Assembly: GCA_937974295.1 (NCBI GenBank)
Contig: CALBWN010000013.1
Location: forward strand, 1 to 64,000
Length of the DNA stretch: 64,000 nucleotides
Source: an uncultured Candidatus Saccharibacteria bacterium
GTDB taxonomy: Bacteria > Patescibacteriota > Saccharimonadia > Saccharimonadales > Saccharimonadaceae
Direction: 5' to 3'
The notes beneath the pieces were generated by a model. It did no database searches. It was not told the DNA's origin and saw only the letters and a program-made list of their open reading frames with translations. The first letter of the stretch is position 1. Each line of letters begins with the position of its first letter. The translations under genes and the position numbers were made by a program. Below are positions 9,201 through 17,663 of this stretch, piece by piece.

Positions 9201-11309
9201 TTAGTCTCCATCCACCGTCGTATGAGCAAACTGCCGCGTGCCACGCCAGGCCAAGAAGCCGATGAGGAGCGCGTTTGCCACCAGCGCAAAGCTAGCCAGG
9301 ATGAGCATGTGCTGTGTATAGAGCGCGCTATCTACCCCACCCGAGATCGCATGACGATAGGCAATGATGGAGTGCGTCATAGGCAGCCAGGGGTTGATGG
9401 CTTGGAAGAAACTAGAGGCCGTTTGGATGGGGAATATCCCTTCGCTCGCTGCCAGCTGGAGCACCATGATAATCATTACCACCAGCCGGCCAGGGTTATC
9501 AAGCACCATTACCAGCAGCGTAATGAGCGACATAAAGGCAAGCGAGGCAAGGTAGCTTGTGGCAGCAAATAGCCACGGATGGTCGGGCTGCAAGCCCACC
9601 ACATAGACTAGCACTAGCATCATAATCGTTGCTTGCACCAGTGCAGCCAGCCCCAAGACCGACATCTTAGCCAGCCACCAGCGCCAGGCATTTTCTTGGC
9701 GCGAGAAGGTCTTGCGCACTGGGTACATCGTCGTCAGAGCCAGCCCACCAACAAAGAGCGCTAGCGAGAGCATATATGGTGCCATGGCATAGCCGTAGTT
9801 TGGTACACTGCCAGTACTGTGCTCACTACTCGCCACAGGTGCGGCCATCTGCTGCTGAGCCGCTGGGCTGGTTGGCAGGAGCTTTACCTGAGCAGCACCA
9901 GTCTGCAGTTTGTGCGCCAGTGTGCTCGAGCCATCCACCAGCTGGTTACTTGCCTGCACCAGCGTGCTAGAGTGTTGCTGCAAGGTGGCTGCGCCCTGAG
10001 CCAGTTGCCCACTACCCTGCTGAGCTGTTGCGAGATTACCCGCCACCTGTGCTGCACCAGCTTGGAGCCGCTCGCTACCAGCCCGCACCGTGTTGTAACC
10101 CGCAAAGGCAGTGGTGGCTTGTGGGGCAAATTGCTCCACGCCAGTGTTGAGTGCTGCCACACCATTCTTGAGTGTTTGCTGCTGAGTGGCAAGCGTTTTA
10201 GTGAGAGTATCGAGGTTGGCTAGCAAGCTCTGCGTTTGCTCGGCAATGGCTTTGGTCTGCTGCAGAGCGCTCGCTATGGTCTGCAGCTCGGGCAGTGTGA
10301 TGGTCGTGCTACCGCCAGATGCAGCCGCCTGCGCACTAGTCTTTTGGAGGATCGCCCCAGCCGACGCGGCGGGTGCTTGCATTGCCTGGAGCGCACCCAC
10401 CACCCGCTGCGCATCTTGGACGACGGCCGCCTGCTGAGCTGCCACCGCTGGTGATGGCTGAGCCACTTGGGCGTTGAGTGTATTCATCCCTTGTTTGATC
10501 TGCTGCATACCAGCCGTTAGCTGGCCCACTTGGGCCGCCGTTGGCAGTTGGCCAGTCAGCTGCGCTGTGCCCTGCTGGACCTGTACTGCGCCGGCCTGTA
10601 GCCGCCCTAAGCCCGCTGTCAGCGTCTGCTGCTTGCTCGCCAGTTGGCTAACGCCATTGGTATAGTGGGTAAGACCCGCTTGGAGCTGCGCCGACCCCTG
10701 GTGCAAACGCCCAGCACCATCACCAGCCTGCGCCATGCCATTACCCACTGCACCAATACCCGCTGCCACCTCTTTGAGGTAGGTTTGGGTCACTTGCTCG
10801 GCCACTGTTTCCTTCACTTTTTGCGCGGCTTGGCGGCTAATGACCGCACCAATGTAGTTTTTGGCTGGCGTCAGCTGATACGACACCACTGCTTGCTGCG
10901 GCTTGTCCTGCCGGAGTGACGCCGCACGCTGTGAGAAATCCTCTGGCACCGTCACTACTGCATAGTAGTAGCCGCGGCGTACGCCATCATCGGCTTGCTG
11001 CTTGGAGACGAATTCCCACTTAAGCGCCTTGCTCTTATGCAAAGACTCGGTCATTGTCCGGCCGATCTGCAGCTCCTTACCATTGATCTGCGCCCCCTTG
11101 TCCTCATTCACAAAGGCAATTGGCAGTCGGTCGGTATGCCCATACGGGTCCCATACCGAGCTCAGAAAAAACGCCGCATATATTACCGGCACAAAGGCCA
11201 GCGCTATCACTGCCACTAATAGTGTCTTGCTCTGCAGCAAGTGCCGCCATTCGGCCTGGACCATCACGCTGCGGCGACGCTGGATAGCTTGTTTTATTTT
11301 CTCACCCAT
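9201..11309 (-). CDS. YhgE/Pip family membrane protein (ABC-2 type)
   Basis: A 702-aa protein of the YhgE/Pip family (B. subtilis YhgE, lactococcal phage infection protein). It has one N-terminal helix (about 28-50), a large external domain and five C-terminal helices (about 520-690). The external part carries a long helical region rich in Gln, Ala and Leu with recurring QLQAG/LQAGA-type units, as in family members that form extended coiled coils at the surface. Such proteins serve as phage receptors or resemble ABC exporter permeases; the substrate is unknown. The ATG overlaps the end of the rrf2 gene by 8 bases (ATGGGTGA), so the two are translationally coupled. Confidence 0.85.
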   Translation of the reverse strand: MGEKIKQAIQRRRSVMVQAEWRHLLQSKTLLVAVIALAFVPVIYAAFFLSSVWDPYGHTDRLPIAFVNEDKGAQINGKELQIGRTMTESLHKSKALKWEFVSKQQADDGVRRGYYYAVVTVPEDFSQRAASLRQDKPQQAVVSYQLTPAKNYIGAVISRQAAQKVKETVAEQVTQTYLKEVAAGIGAVGNGMAQAGDGAGRLHQGSAQLQAGLTHYTNGVSQLASKQQTLTAGLGRLQAGAVQVQQGTAQLTGQLPTAAQVGQLTAGMQQIKQGMNTLNAQVAQPSPAVAAQQAAVVQDAQRVVGALQAMQAPAASAGAILQKTSAQAAASGGSTTITLPELQTIASALQQTKAIAEQTQSLLANLDTLTKTLATQQQTLKNGVAALNTGVEQFAPQATTAFAGYNTVRAGSERLQAGAAQVAGNLATAQQGSGQLAQGAATLQQHSSTLVQASNQLVDGSSTLAHKLQTGAAQVKLLPTSPAAQQQMAAPVASSEHSTGSVPNYGYAMAPYMLSLALFVGGLALTTMYPVRKTFSRQENAWRWWLAKMSVLGLAALVQATIMMLVLVYVVGLQPDHPWLFAATSYLASLAFMSLITLLVMVLDNPGRLVVMIIMVLQLAASEGIFPIQTASSFFQAINPWLPMTHSIIAYRHAISGGVDSALYTQHMLILASFALVANALLIGFLAWRGTRQFAHTTVDGD

Positions 11310-11745
11310 TGTTCATTAACTCCCGAATAATATCTTGCAATGTCACGCTCTGCAGCGTCTCAATCCAGCGTGCCTGAGCCCGATCGAAGGCGCCAAGGAT
11401 GCTCACCTCACCGCGTTTGATCTTGCTATCATCGGCCTGGCGGGCAAACATCCGCTCGGCGACTCCTTGGTACTGGACAAAGCTCTCCGTCCCCTCGACT
11501 GCCGCCACGATATCCCACAGCGTCAGCTCTGTACTAGCCCGCGCAAGGCGAAAGCCACCACCCGCACCCCTCGCCGAGGTAATCAGCTGGGCTGTTACGA
11601 GCTTGCGCGTTACTTTGGTAATATACGTTGGCGACACCCCCATTTGCTTTGCCAAGCTCTGATTCGTCACTGGCGATCGCAGGTCTGGATGCGCCAGCAA
11701 AATCACAATGCAACAGGCCTGCTCGACTGCTCCTGATAATCTCAT
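11302..11745 (-). CDS. Rrf2 family transcriptional regulator
   Basis: A 147-aa winged-helix repressor: N-terminal helices, a recognition region (NQSLAKQMGVSPTYITKVTRKLVTAQLI), the wing ARGAGGGFRLAR, then a dimerisation helix. IscR/NsrR-type members hold an Fe-S cluster with three cysteines around residues 92-104. Here that stretch (FVQYQGVAERMFARQADDSK) has no Cys, so it belongs with cluster-free members such as YwnA-like regulators. The only cysteines are the CC pair near residue 11. It leads the operon with YhgE and probably represses it. Palindromes at 11819-11840 upstream are candidate operators. Confidence 0.85.
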   Translation of the reverse strand: MRLSGAVEQACCIVILLAHPDLRSPVTNQSLAKQMGVSPTYITKVTRKLVTAQLITSARGAGGGFRLARASTELTLWDIVAAVEGTESFVQYQGVAERMFARQADDSKIKRGEVSILGAFDRAQARWIETLQSVTLQDIIRELMNNG

Positions 11746-11757
11746 AGTTTTATATGC

Positions 11758-11791
11758 GAGGTGCTATGCAGCCCACCATGCGCAGCACCTC
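11758..11791 (-). other. Leader hairpin upstream of rrf2
   Basis: GAGGTGCT (11758-11765) pairs perfectly with AGCACCTC (11784-11791). The hairpin lies 13 bases before the rrf2 start and could limit ribosome access or mark the 5' end of the transcript. Confidence 0.4.
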
Positions 11792-11818
11792 ACTCCTCCC
11801 TTCTTTGATTGTTGATAA

Positions 11819-11840
11819 TAGATATCTAATATCTAGATTA
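11819..11840. promoter_or_regulatory. Palindromic candidate Rrf2 operator
   Basis: TAGATATCTA is a perfect palindrome, followed by TAATATCTAGATTA, a near palindrome. Both lie 75-95 bases upstream of the rrf2 start. Autoregulation by Rrf2 proteins at such sites is common; binding here is inferred. Confidence 0.35.
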
Positions 11841-12042
11841 GCATAGATTATCCCCTTCTGCAAGCCTGTCGCATGATGAATATGCCACATGCCCTCTCCA
11901 TCAGTCTACTTTTCTCTACTATTTCGTCTGATGAAGCGTACAAGCTCGGTTGCAATATGAGTTTTCATCTAGTGCTGAGGGAGAGACCAATATCGCGCAC
12001 ATATCAGCCCTTACAGCGGCCTAGAGCAAGAACAACAAAAAA

Positions 12043-12108
12043 GAGGTAGATAATTGCGAGCAATTTTGAAAGCAAAATTCTCTCCGCTCACTCCATTTTT
12101 TCTACCTC
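12043..12108. ncRNA. Structured element with mutually exclusive hairpins
   Basis: GAGGTAGA (12043-12050) pairs with TCTACCTC (12101-12108). Inside, AATTG-CGAG-CAATT (12052-12065) and AATTTTG-AAAG-CAAAATT (12062-12079) share four bases, so they cannot form together. This could be a small RNA, an attenuator or a two-way terminator. It lies about 115 bases upstream of the gene at 12222 and just before its promoter, so it is not in that gene's leader. No known RNA family recognised. Confidence 0.35.
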
Positions 12109-12149
12109 AGATAGGCCTATTTTATCAAAGCATGAGCGATATCATAATT

Positions 12150-12177
12150 ATGACAATGGGGCGATTTGTAGTATCAT
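12150..12177 (+). promoter_or_regulatory. Promoter of the gene at 12222
   Basis: ATGACA, a 16-base spacer and TATCAT. The transcript would have a short leader that includes AGGAGG before the ATG. Confidence 0.4.
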
Positions 12178-12221
12178 GTATAAGTATAAGTGTTATACCA
12201 ATGAGGTGAGGAGGAAACACA

Positions 12222-12872
12222 ATGCCAAAATCAGAAGCAGCCGGCCTGCCATGGCCAGCCCAAGCAGCCCGCAGACAAACCACACGCCAGTCTGATCCGG
12301 CCATCCGCGATAGCAGCGCCTACCGGCAAAAGCCTGCCGACGACACTGAGCGCACCACGTCAGCAACCGCGCAGAGCGAGCTTGATACAACCAAGAGCAA
12401 GCTTGCCACCCTGCAAAATGCGCTGCAGCACGTGACCGCCGTCGAGATTGGCGAGGCACAGCTCGGCACCAGTGCACGCGATTACATCAGTCATGCGCTG
12501 GAGGTGTCGCGTATTTTTTCTGAGCTAGAGCACCGCCGCGTGCCCGTCAATGGCTCGTACAATGGCCAGCCCTTCCAGGTATTACCCAGCTCCAGCCTCG
12601 AGCTGATCGAGCGCGACCTCGGCCGTGCAAGCTTTGGCCCTTATGGCCCAGCTGGCCTCACCCGCGTTGGCCCTCAACCCAAAGAAGAGCTTACACTCGA
12701 CGACTACGTCGCCGATGCCACTGCTCAAGCCACGGCTGACTACAACACCAAGAAAAAGCAAGCCGACGAGCAAGCCAAAGTCGCCACCGAGCTCCAAACC
12801 GCTCAAGAGCTCCTCGAGCGCAAAGGCTACGGCGTGACCGCACCGGAGGCTGGCAAGACGAAGGCCGCCTAA
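12222..12872 (+). CDS. Hypothetical protein, 216 aa
   Basis: Start supported by AGGAGG eight bases upstream and end by a good terminator at 12897. No family recognised. The first 50 residues are low-complexity (Ala, Arg, Thr, Pro). Residues 48-75 (SELDTTKSKLATLQNALQHVTAVE) and the C-terminal third (DYNTKKKQADEQAKVATELQTAQELL) look like coiled coils. Between them is a region around NGQPFQVLPSSSLELIERDLGRASFGPYG that could be a small folded domain. There is no membrane segment or signal peptide. It is monocistronic. Confidence 0.65.
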   Translation: MPKSEAAGLPWPAQAARRQTTRQSDPAIRDSSAYRQKPADDTERTTSATAQSELDTTKSKLATLQNALQHVTAVEIGEAQLGTSARDYISHALEVSRIFSELEHRRVPVNGSYNGQPFQVLPSSSLELIERDLGRASFGPYGPAGLTRVGPQPKEELTLDDYVADATAQATADYNTKKKQADEQAKVATELQTAQELLERKGYGVTAPEAGKTKAA

Positions 12873-12896
12873 CCAGCTCTTGCACATATACACACT

Positions 12897-12929
12897 AAGG
12901 TAAGTATTACGACAATGCTTACCTTTTTT
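12897..12929 (+). terminator. Terminator of the 216-aa hypothetical gene
   Basis: AAGGTAAG pairs with CTTACCTT and is followed by TTTT; it lies 24 bases after the stop. Confidence 0.8.
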
Positions 12930-13012
12930 CGTTTGCACAGCAAAGCACTTGCCGCTTCCTCTCCTGCTGGCTATGAGGCGCGATGTGTCTTAATATATCT
13001 CTATACTATTCA

Positions 13013-13630
13013 TTATTTACGCTGCGTCGCCTGCCGCACATACGCCACTGCCCGGACGAAGTCGTCGATGAGCGTCTGGCGCATGGCGCCATTGTACAGC
13101 GCAGCGGCTGGGTGGTAGAGTGGAATGACGACGAACTCTCGCTCGTGCAGGCGTACTTTGCGCGGCTGGCCATGATCGCGGCTAATGCGCAGGTCGGGGA
13201 TGAATCCACCACCACTGTGCCGCCCAAGAGTCAGCACCGCCTTTGGCTGGATAATATCGAGCTGCTGCATGAGATACGGCCAAAAGGCGCGCTTCTCCTC
13301 CGGCAGTGGGTCGCGATTATTGGGTGGGCGATATTTAACAATATTGGTAATATACACATCACTGCGCACCAGGCCAGCCGTGGCGAGCATTTCGTCCAGG
13401 AACTTCCCTGCCGCCCCCACAAAGGGCTTGCCCTGCAGGTCTTCGTTCTTGCCGGGCGCCTCTCCCACAAAGACGATGTCGGCACTGGGATTGCCATCAC
13501 CCAGCACCAGCTGCGTGGCCTGGGCAGCCAGCTCGGGGCAGAGCTTGGCGGCGATAATCTCCTCAGCAAGGTGCGCTAGCTGAGCGGCTTGGGTTTGGTC
13601 TGGCGTGGATGGGTCAAGTGGATGGGTCAT
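13013..13630 (-). CDS. Uracil-DNA glycosylase, family 4-like, lacking Fe-S ligands
   Basis: A 205-aa enzyme that removes uracil from DNA. It has family 4 motif GEAPGKNED (about 56-64), the TNIVKYRPPNNRDP stretch and the C-terminal HPAAALYN motif. Family 4 enzymes hold a [4Fe-4S] cluster with four cysteines. Here three are gone: the first of the N-terminal CxxC pair is Ala28 (Cys31 stays), the KCRPP cysteine is Tyr100, and the cysteine two before PYL is Phe116. The cluster is therefore very unlikely. The start at 13630 fits a TATACT -10 element 6 bases upstream and excludes a longer in-frame extension to 13744. Confidence 0.85.
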   Translation of the reverse strand: MTHPLDPSTPDQTQAAQLAHLAEEIIAAKLCPELAAQATQLVLGDGNPSADIVFVGEAPGKNEDLQGKPFVGAAGKFLDEMLATAGLVRSDVYITNIVKYRPPNNRDPLPEEKRAFWPYLMQQLDIIQPKAVLTLGRHSGGGFIPDLRISRDHGQPRKVRLHEREFVVIPLYHPAAALYNGAMRQTLIDDFVRAVAYVRQATQRK

Positions 13631-13636
13631 ACACCC

Positions 13637-13642
13637 AGTATA
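13637..13642 (-). promoter_or_regulatory. -10 element, leaderless udg
   Basis: TATACT on the minus strand, 6 bases before the ATG at 13630; no Shine-Dalgarno. Confidence 0.6.
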
Positions 13643-13706
13643 ACAATCGATGGGCGGGTGGAGCAAAAAATGATACTCTAGTAGCGCATCACGTATGAAA
13701 TGTATC

Positions 13707-13735
13707 AAAAACACCCCCACAAAAGGAGGTGTTTT
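13707..13735 (-). terminator. Terminator of the padR-ABC operon
   Basis: On the minus strand, AAAACACCTCC pairs with GGGGTGTTTTT, 38 bases after the ABC permease stop and before the udg promoter. Confidence 0.8.
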
Positions 13736-13772
13736 GCCGTGCAAGGAAGCGATGCGCTGAGCGTACTATTCC

Positions 13773-16022
13773 CTACTCTGTCTGGTTTGCCTCTGGGTCG
13801 GTGAGCTTGCGCACCATGGGCAGCACCAGGTAGATGCCGATGATGGCGGCGATGAGCCCCCCACCAACGATGGCAAAGTACAGTGGTGAGAGCGTTGGCT
13901 TGAGCGAGGCGGAGAAGGTTGTAATGAAGACGGTACCAACCCACACCCCAATGGCGCACGAGAGGAGCGAGACACTCAGTAGCGGCACTAGCGACTCCGT
14001 CATGATGAGGCGCTTGAGCTGACCCAGGCGCATGCCACCGAGGCGCAGTGTGTAGAGCGAGCGCCGCCGCTCAAACAATCCACCAATCGTCGAGACGATC
14101 AAGCTTGCCACCGCCACGAAGAGCGTCACACCCATGCCAGCGTAGGCCATCTCGGCGAAGTTCTTGATGATAGGGTTGATCTGCGGGTGCTTCTCAAAGT
14201 CCCCACTGCGGATGTAGAGGAAATCCTGCGGAGTCTGGCGGGCATAGACAAGGGCGCGCACCTTCTCCACATCATCATTATGGGCAACGGTGAGGAGATA
14301 ATCCTTAGGGCCATTGGTGTTGACTGGCCGCTCGGCGAGCGAGACGGTCTTGACGACGGCACCATTGAAATCGAGCAAAGCATAGTGATCACCCTGTGCA
14401 CCGCTGGGGCAGCTGTGCTCGGTGTAGATCGCCAGGTCGCTACAACGGATGGCACGAGCTTGGACGCGACCATTGTCACCAGCAATAGGATACATTGGGG
14501 CAACATTGGTGATGTATGGCTGCTCGCTCAGGATTTTTTGAGTATCCGGCTGCAAGACATGATCTTGCGAGGTGATCGCTACAGCATTGCTGCGCAGCTG
14601 TGAGTAACCATTGTTGGCCACCGATGAAGCGTTGAGAGCATCAATACCACTCACCGCTGAGAGGTAGAAGCTCCCCGCAAAGAGGGCCAGCACTACCCCA
14701 CTCACACTGCGGAAGACGGTCTGTGAATGGACGGCAATTCGCTTGCCCGCGATCAAGGCCGAGCCACTGCGTGCGTAACGTGCTACAATGCGAGCAATTT
14801 TATTCGTCAGCCAGCCACCAGCCAGCACCAAGCCAAACATCACGCTGAGGAAGGCTGCCAGGAGAATGAGGGTCGGTATAGAGCTCTCACTTGCTCGCTC
14901 AGCCATCCAGTCGTGCCCAGGCTTCGACGCCATCCAGCCAAAGATACTAAGGCCAACTGCCAGGGGGATGACGCGCCACATCCGCAGCTTCTTTGCCTTT
15001 TCGGCTGAGCGCGAGACGCCCAGTGGCGAGAGCTGTGCCTTACGCATCCGACGCCAGTTGACATACGTCGTTAGGCCGAGGGTCACGCCAACAATGACGA
15101 CATACTGGTACCACTGCAGCGCAAGATCAGCTGGCCAGAAACGCATGTCGCCATAGGAGAAGCCATAAAGCGAGCTCTGTGTAAGCGTAAAGATAACGAG
15201 ACCTAATACCACACCAGCCAGCGAAGCCAGCAGCGACTCAAGCAGCAGCACACGGGCCACTTGCCCCTTGGTCGCACCCACAAGGCGCAGAGCGGCGTAG
15301 CGCTTCTCGCGCTGTGCCCCACCCAGCTGCGTAGCAACAGCAACGAAGGTGACGATTGGGAAGAGCAAGATCGATCCGCCCACGACCAACATCATCAGCG
15401 AGAATGGGTCGAAGGCGACACTCTGCGCTGTGCCATTGACATCGGTAATATAGACGTCTGCGTAGGATTTAGGCTGCCCATTTTTCTTAGCATATTGGTC
15501 GGCCTTCTCGACCTCCTCCGCACTCACACCCTTGACTAAGTACAGGTCATCAGGGCTCGCAGAGTACTCGTCTGGCAGTGTGCCAAGGTTGGTGGTGAGG
15601 TTGCCAAAGCGCTCGAGAATCTTATCCTCTGGGTGCTGGGCGATCGCCGCTGCTAAGCCCTTGGAGAGGTAGTATTCACCTGCCTTTGGCGTGTCTATCT
15701 TGGCAAATTTGGCGGACTTCTCAGTGCCCTGCAGCGAGATGACGCTAATCGTCTTGCCTCGCCACTCATCTTTGTTGCCCCGCTCGATGCCACCAGCTTT
15801 GAGCGGCGCTTGGCCGGTTGCTTGTGGCTTTTGGGGTGTATCCCTGGCCGCAGAGATAGCACTTGAGATAATCGCCCGGTTTTGGCGGCCCACCAAGCCA
15901 TTAAGCCCAGCAGCCATATAGCACAGCATGACGATGCCAAGCGAGATAGCTGCTGCCGTCAGGCCCAGGCGCATCATCGATTGCCGGCCCGATTTTTTTA
16001 GTAATAACCAACTAACGCTCAT
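13773..16022 (-). CDS. ABC transporter permease, FtsX/MacB type
   Basis: A 749-aa membrane protein with an N-terminal helix (RLGLTAAAISLGIVMLCYMAAGL), an external domain, a three-helix FtsX core (around PFSLMMLVVGGSILLFPIVTFVAVATQLGG), and a second external plus FtsX core that ends in four helices. This double-FtsX layout is typical of MacB-like and bacitracin-exporter-like permeases that move peptides or lipids across the membrane. The start at 16022 follows the ATPase stop by one base (TAACATG), with GGGAGGG just upstream. An upstream extension to 16085 would overlap the ATPase. It forms an operon with padR and the ATPase. Confidence 0.88.
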   Translation of the reverse strand: MSVSWLLLKKSGRQSMMRLGLTAAAISLGIVMLCYMAAGLNGLVGRQNRAIISSAISAARDTPQKPQATGQAPLKAGGIERGNKDEWRGKTISVISLQGTEKSAKFAKIDTPKAGEYYLSKGLAAAIAQHPEDKILERFGNLTTNLGTLPDEYSASPDDLYLVKGVSAEEVEKADQYAKKNGQPKSYADVYITDVNGTAQSVAFDPFSLMMLVVGGSILLFPIVTFVAVATQLGGAQREKRYAALRLVGATKGQVARVLLLESLLASLAGVVLGLVIFTLTQSSLYGFSYGDMRFWPADLALQWYQYVVIVGVTLGLTTYVNWRRMRKAQLSPLGVSRSAEKAKKLRMWRVIPLAVGLSIFGWMASKPGHDWMAERASESSIPTLILLAAFLSVMFGLVLAGGWLTNKIARIVARYARSGSALIAGKRIAVHSQTVFRSVSGVVLALFAGSFYLSAVSGIDALNASSVANNGYSQLRSNAVAITSQDHVLQPDTQKILSEQPYITNVAPMYPIAGDNGRVQARAIRCSDLAIYTEHSCPSGAQGDHYALLDFNGAVVKTVSLAERPVNTNGPKDYLLTVAHNDDVEKVRALVYARQTPQDFLYIRSGDFEKHPQINPIIKNFAEMAYAGMGVTLFVAVASLIVSTIGGLFERRRSLYTLRLGGMRLGQLKRLIMTESLVPLLSVSLLSCAIGVWVGTVFITTFSASLKPTLSPLYFAIVGGGLIAAIIGIYLVLPMVRKLTDPEANQTE

Positions 16023-16023
16023 G

Positions 16024-16704
16024 TTACATCCCTCCCGAGATCTGCCCATCGCGCACGATGATCTCGCGGTCGGCATAGGCAGCAATGGTTGGCTCGTGGG
16101 TGACCATAATCACTGTGGTACCATATTGCTTAGCAGTGGCGATAAATAACTCCATCACACGCTGCGAGTTGAGGCTGTCGAGCGAGCCAGTTGGCTCATC
16201 GGCAAACAGCACCTTGGGCTTGATGACCATCGCTCGGGCAATTGCTACCCGCTGCATCTGCCCACCAGAGAGCTCACCGAGCATGTTGCCCGCCTTGTTG
16301 CCCAGCTCGACATTATCCAGCCAGCGCTGGGCTGCTTCGTACGCTGCGGCACGCTTCTCGCCATTAAGCAGCAGTGGTAGCGCAACATTATCCAGCGCCG
16401 TGAGTTCTGGCACGAGCTGCCCAAACTGGAAGACAAAGCCAAAGGCTGTGCGCCTAAGGACGCTCCGCTGGTCGTCGTTGAGCTGGTCGATCCGCTTACC
16501 TGCGCAGTGAATCTCGCCACTATCCACAGGGGTAATCGCCGCCAAGCTATGAAGCAATGTACTCTTGCCCGAGCCACTCGGCCCCATAATGGCTAGCACT
16601 TCGCCGGGCATTACATCCAGCGATACACCGCGCAATGCTTCCGTCTGGCCGAAGGATTTCTTCAGGTTGCGGGCGCTAATGATTGGTTGATTGGTTGGTC
16701 TCAT
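16024..16704 (-). CDS. ABC transporter ATP-binding protein (LolD/MacB type)
   Basis: A 226-aa ATPase that powers the adjacent FtsX-type permease. Visible are Walker A GPSGSGKST, the Q-loop FVFQFGQLVPELTALDNV, the signature LSGGQMQRVAIARAM, Walker B VLFADEPTGSLD and the switch VTHE. The sequence places it in the MacB/LolD/FtsE group. Its start overlaps the padR gene by 29 bases and its stop is one base from the permease start, so the three genes are coupled. Its substrate is unknown; PadR control suggests a toxic compound or antimicrobial peptide. Confidence 0.93.
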   Translation of the reverse strand: MRPTNQPIISARNLKKSFGQTEALRGVSLDVMPGEVLAIMGPSGSGKSTLLHSLAAITPVDSGEIHCAGKRIDQLNDDQRSVLRRTAFGFVFQFGQLVPELTALDNVALPLLLNGEKRAAAYEAAQRWLDNVELGNKAGNMLGELSGGQMQRVAIARAMVIKPKVLFADEPTGSLDSLNSQRVMELFIATAKQYGTTVIMVTHEPTIAAYADREIIVRDGQISGGM

Positions 16705-17227
16705 TGATCAGTTCCTCCTTAAGTTTGGTTAAGCGCGACGTCGTTAGCTCAATCCAGCGCAGGTCTGCCTCCAGGTGGTACAGTGCGTGGTCGATGAGCA
16801 ATGTGTCGGCTAGGTTACTTTCGCGGCGGCGGCTTGTGAGGCTGCGCATCCGCTGAATGTGGGCTTGCCGCTGGTTGTCTAGATAGGGCGCGGCATCGCC
16901 TTCGCGCAGGATTGCCAGCACAGTCTTGACGTACATATTGGCCTGCGACTGATGCGATGGCAGCTCGGGCGCTTCCAGCCAGGCCTGCAGGTCTTGCTTG
17001 CCCTGCTCGGTAATGGCATAGCGCACCCGGTCTGGCCCACCAGACTCACTGGTGTCGGCAATCTCCTCCACTTTGTTGTCGCGCTTGAGGCGCCCCAACG
17101 TCGAGTAGACCTGCCCTGGCAAAATTGGCTTATCTTTGCCAAAGAAACCATCGTACTGCTTCTTCAGCTCGTAGCCATAGTTTGGCGCATTCGCCAACAA
17201 TCCGAGTAATGTATATTGAACGTTCAT
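16676..17227 (-). CDS. PadR family transcriptional regulator
   Basis: A 183-aa repressor with an N-terminal winged helix (MNVQYTLLGLLANAPNYGYELKKQYDGFF, then LPGQVYSTLGRLKRDNKVE and the wing GPDRVRYAITEQGKQDL) and a C-terminal helical Vir_C dimerisation domain. The ATG at 17227 begins the conserved MNVQYTLLG; the in-frame start five codons upstream is less likely. Two sites related to TATACACT-T-AGTGTATA lie upstream (17236-17252 and 17270-17286), the latter touching a TATAAT. It probably represses its own ABC operon until ligand binds. Confidence 0.92.
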   Translation of the reverse strand: MNVQYTLLGLLANAPNYGYELKKQYDGFFGKDKPILPGQVYSTLGRLKRDNKVEEIADTSESGGPDRVRYAITEQGKQDLQAWLEAPELPSHQSQANMYVKTVLAILREGDAAPYLDNQRQAHIQRMRSLTSRRRESNLADTLLIDHALYHLEADLRWIELTTSRLTKLKEELINETNQSTNH

Positions 17228-17235
17228 ATCTCCAC

Positions 17236-17252
17236 TATACACCGAGTGACTA
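17236..17252. promoter_or_regulatory. Second, degenerate PadR operator
   Basis: Same 17-base pattern as the site at 17270: TATACAC and AGTG are kept, with three mismatches in the right arm. It lies 9 bases before the padR start codon. Confidence 0.45.
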
Positions 17253-17264
17253 GCGAGTGCAAGC

Positions 17265-17270
17265 CCTATT
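17265..17270 (-). promoter_or_regulatory. -10 element of padR operon
   Basis: A minus-strand TATAAT-like hexamer directly overlapping the main PadR palindrome. A repressor bound there would block polymerase. Confidence 0.5.
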
Positions 17271-17286
17271 ATACACTTAGTGTATA
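17270..17286. promoter_or_regulatory. PadR operator
   Basis: TATACACT-T-AGTGTATA is a perfect palindrome with 8-base arms, 43 bases upstream of padR. PadR proteins bind such dyads in their own promoters; binding here is inferred from position and symmetry. Confidence 0.65.
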
Positions 17287-17590
17287 GTTTATAGACACGT
17301 AGTGGGTAATGTAAGTATTTACCTCTGTTATCTCATTCACTCTATATCTTTCTTAGCAGTCCAGCCTGGTGTCTTGTTCTGTTGCTGCCCTGCTCCGCTG
17401 CCATCATAAGCCCCACTTACTATCGGCAAATACTACACCAGCGCACAGCCAGGCTTATTTGCCGACAAGTGGCGCACTAGCTAGGCTATTTGGGTATAAT
17501 AGTTGGTAATCGTGCACAAGCTTGGTTTGTCGTTGCCATTTACTGTCTATAGCAACCTAACACTAGTCAAGAAACAGACATAGGCACAAC
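17287..17590. other. Intergenic region upstream of padR
   Basis: No gene seen. It holds the 10-mer ACCTCTGTTA (17321-17330), which recurs in other intergenic regions of the window, and a TATAAT at 17495-17500 on the plus strand without a convincing -35. Confidence 0.4.
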
Positions 17591-17621
17591 AAAAAACACC
17601 CCAGCAGTATCTGGGGTGTTT
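17591..17621 (-). terminator. Terminator of the 331-aa membrane protein gene
   Basis: On the minus strand, AAACACCCCAG pairs with CTGGGGTGTTT and is followed by TTT. Confidence 0.85.
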
Positions 17622-17663
17622 GCACACGATACGTCGAGAGACGATCTATCTCATGGCCAATAA

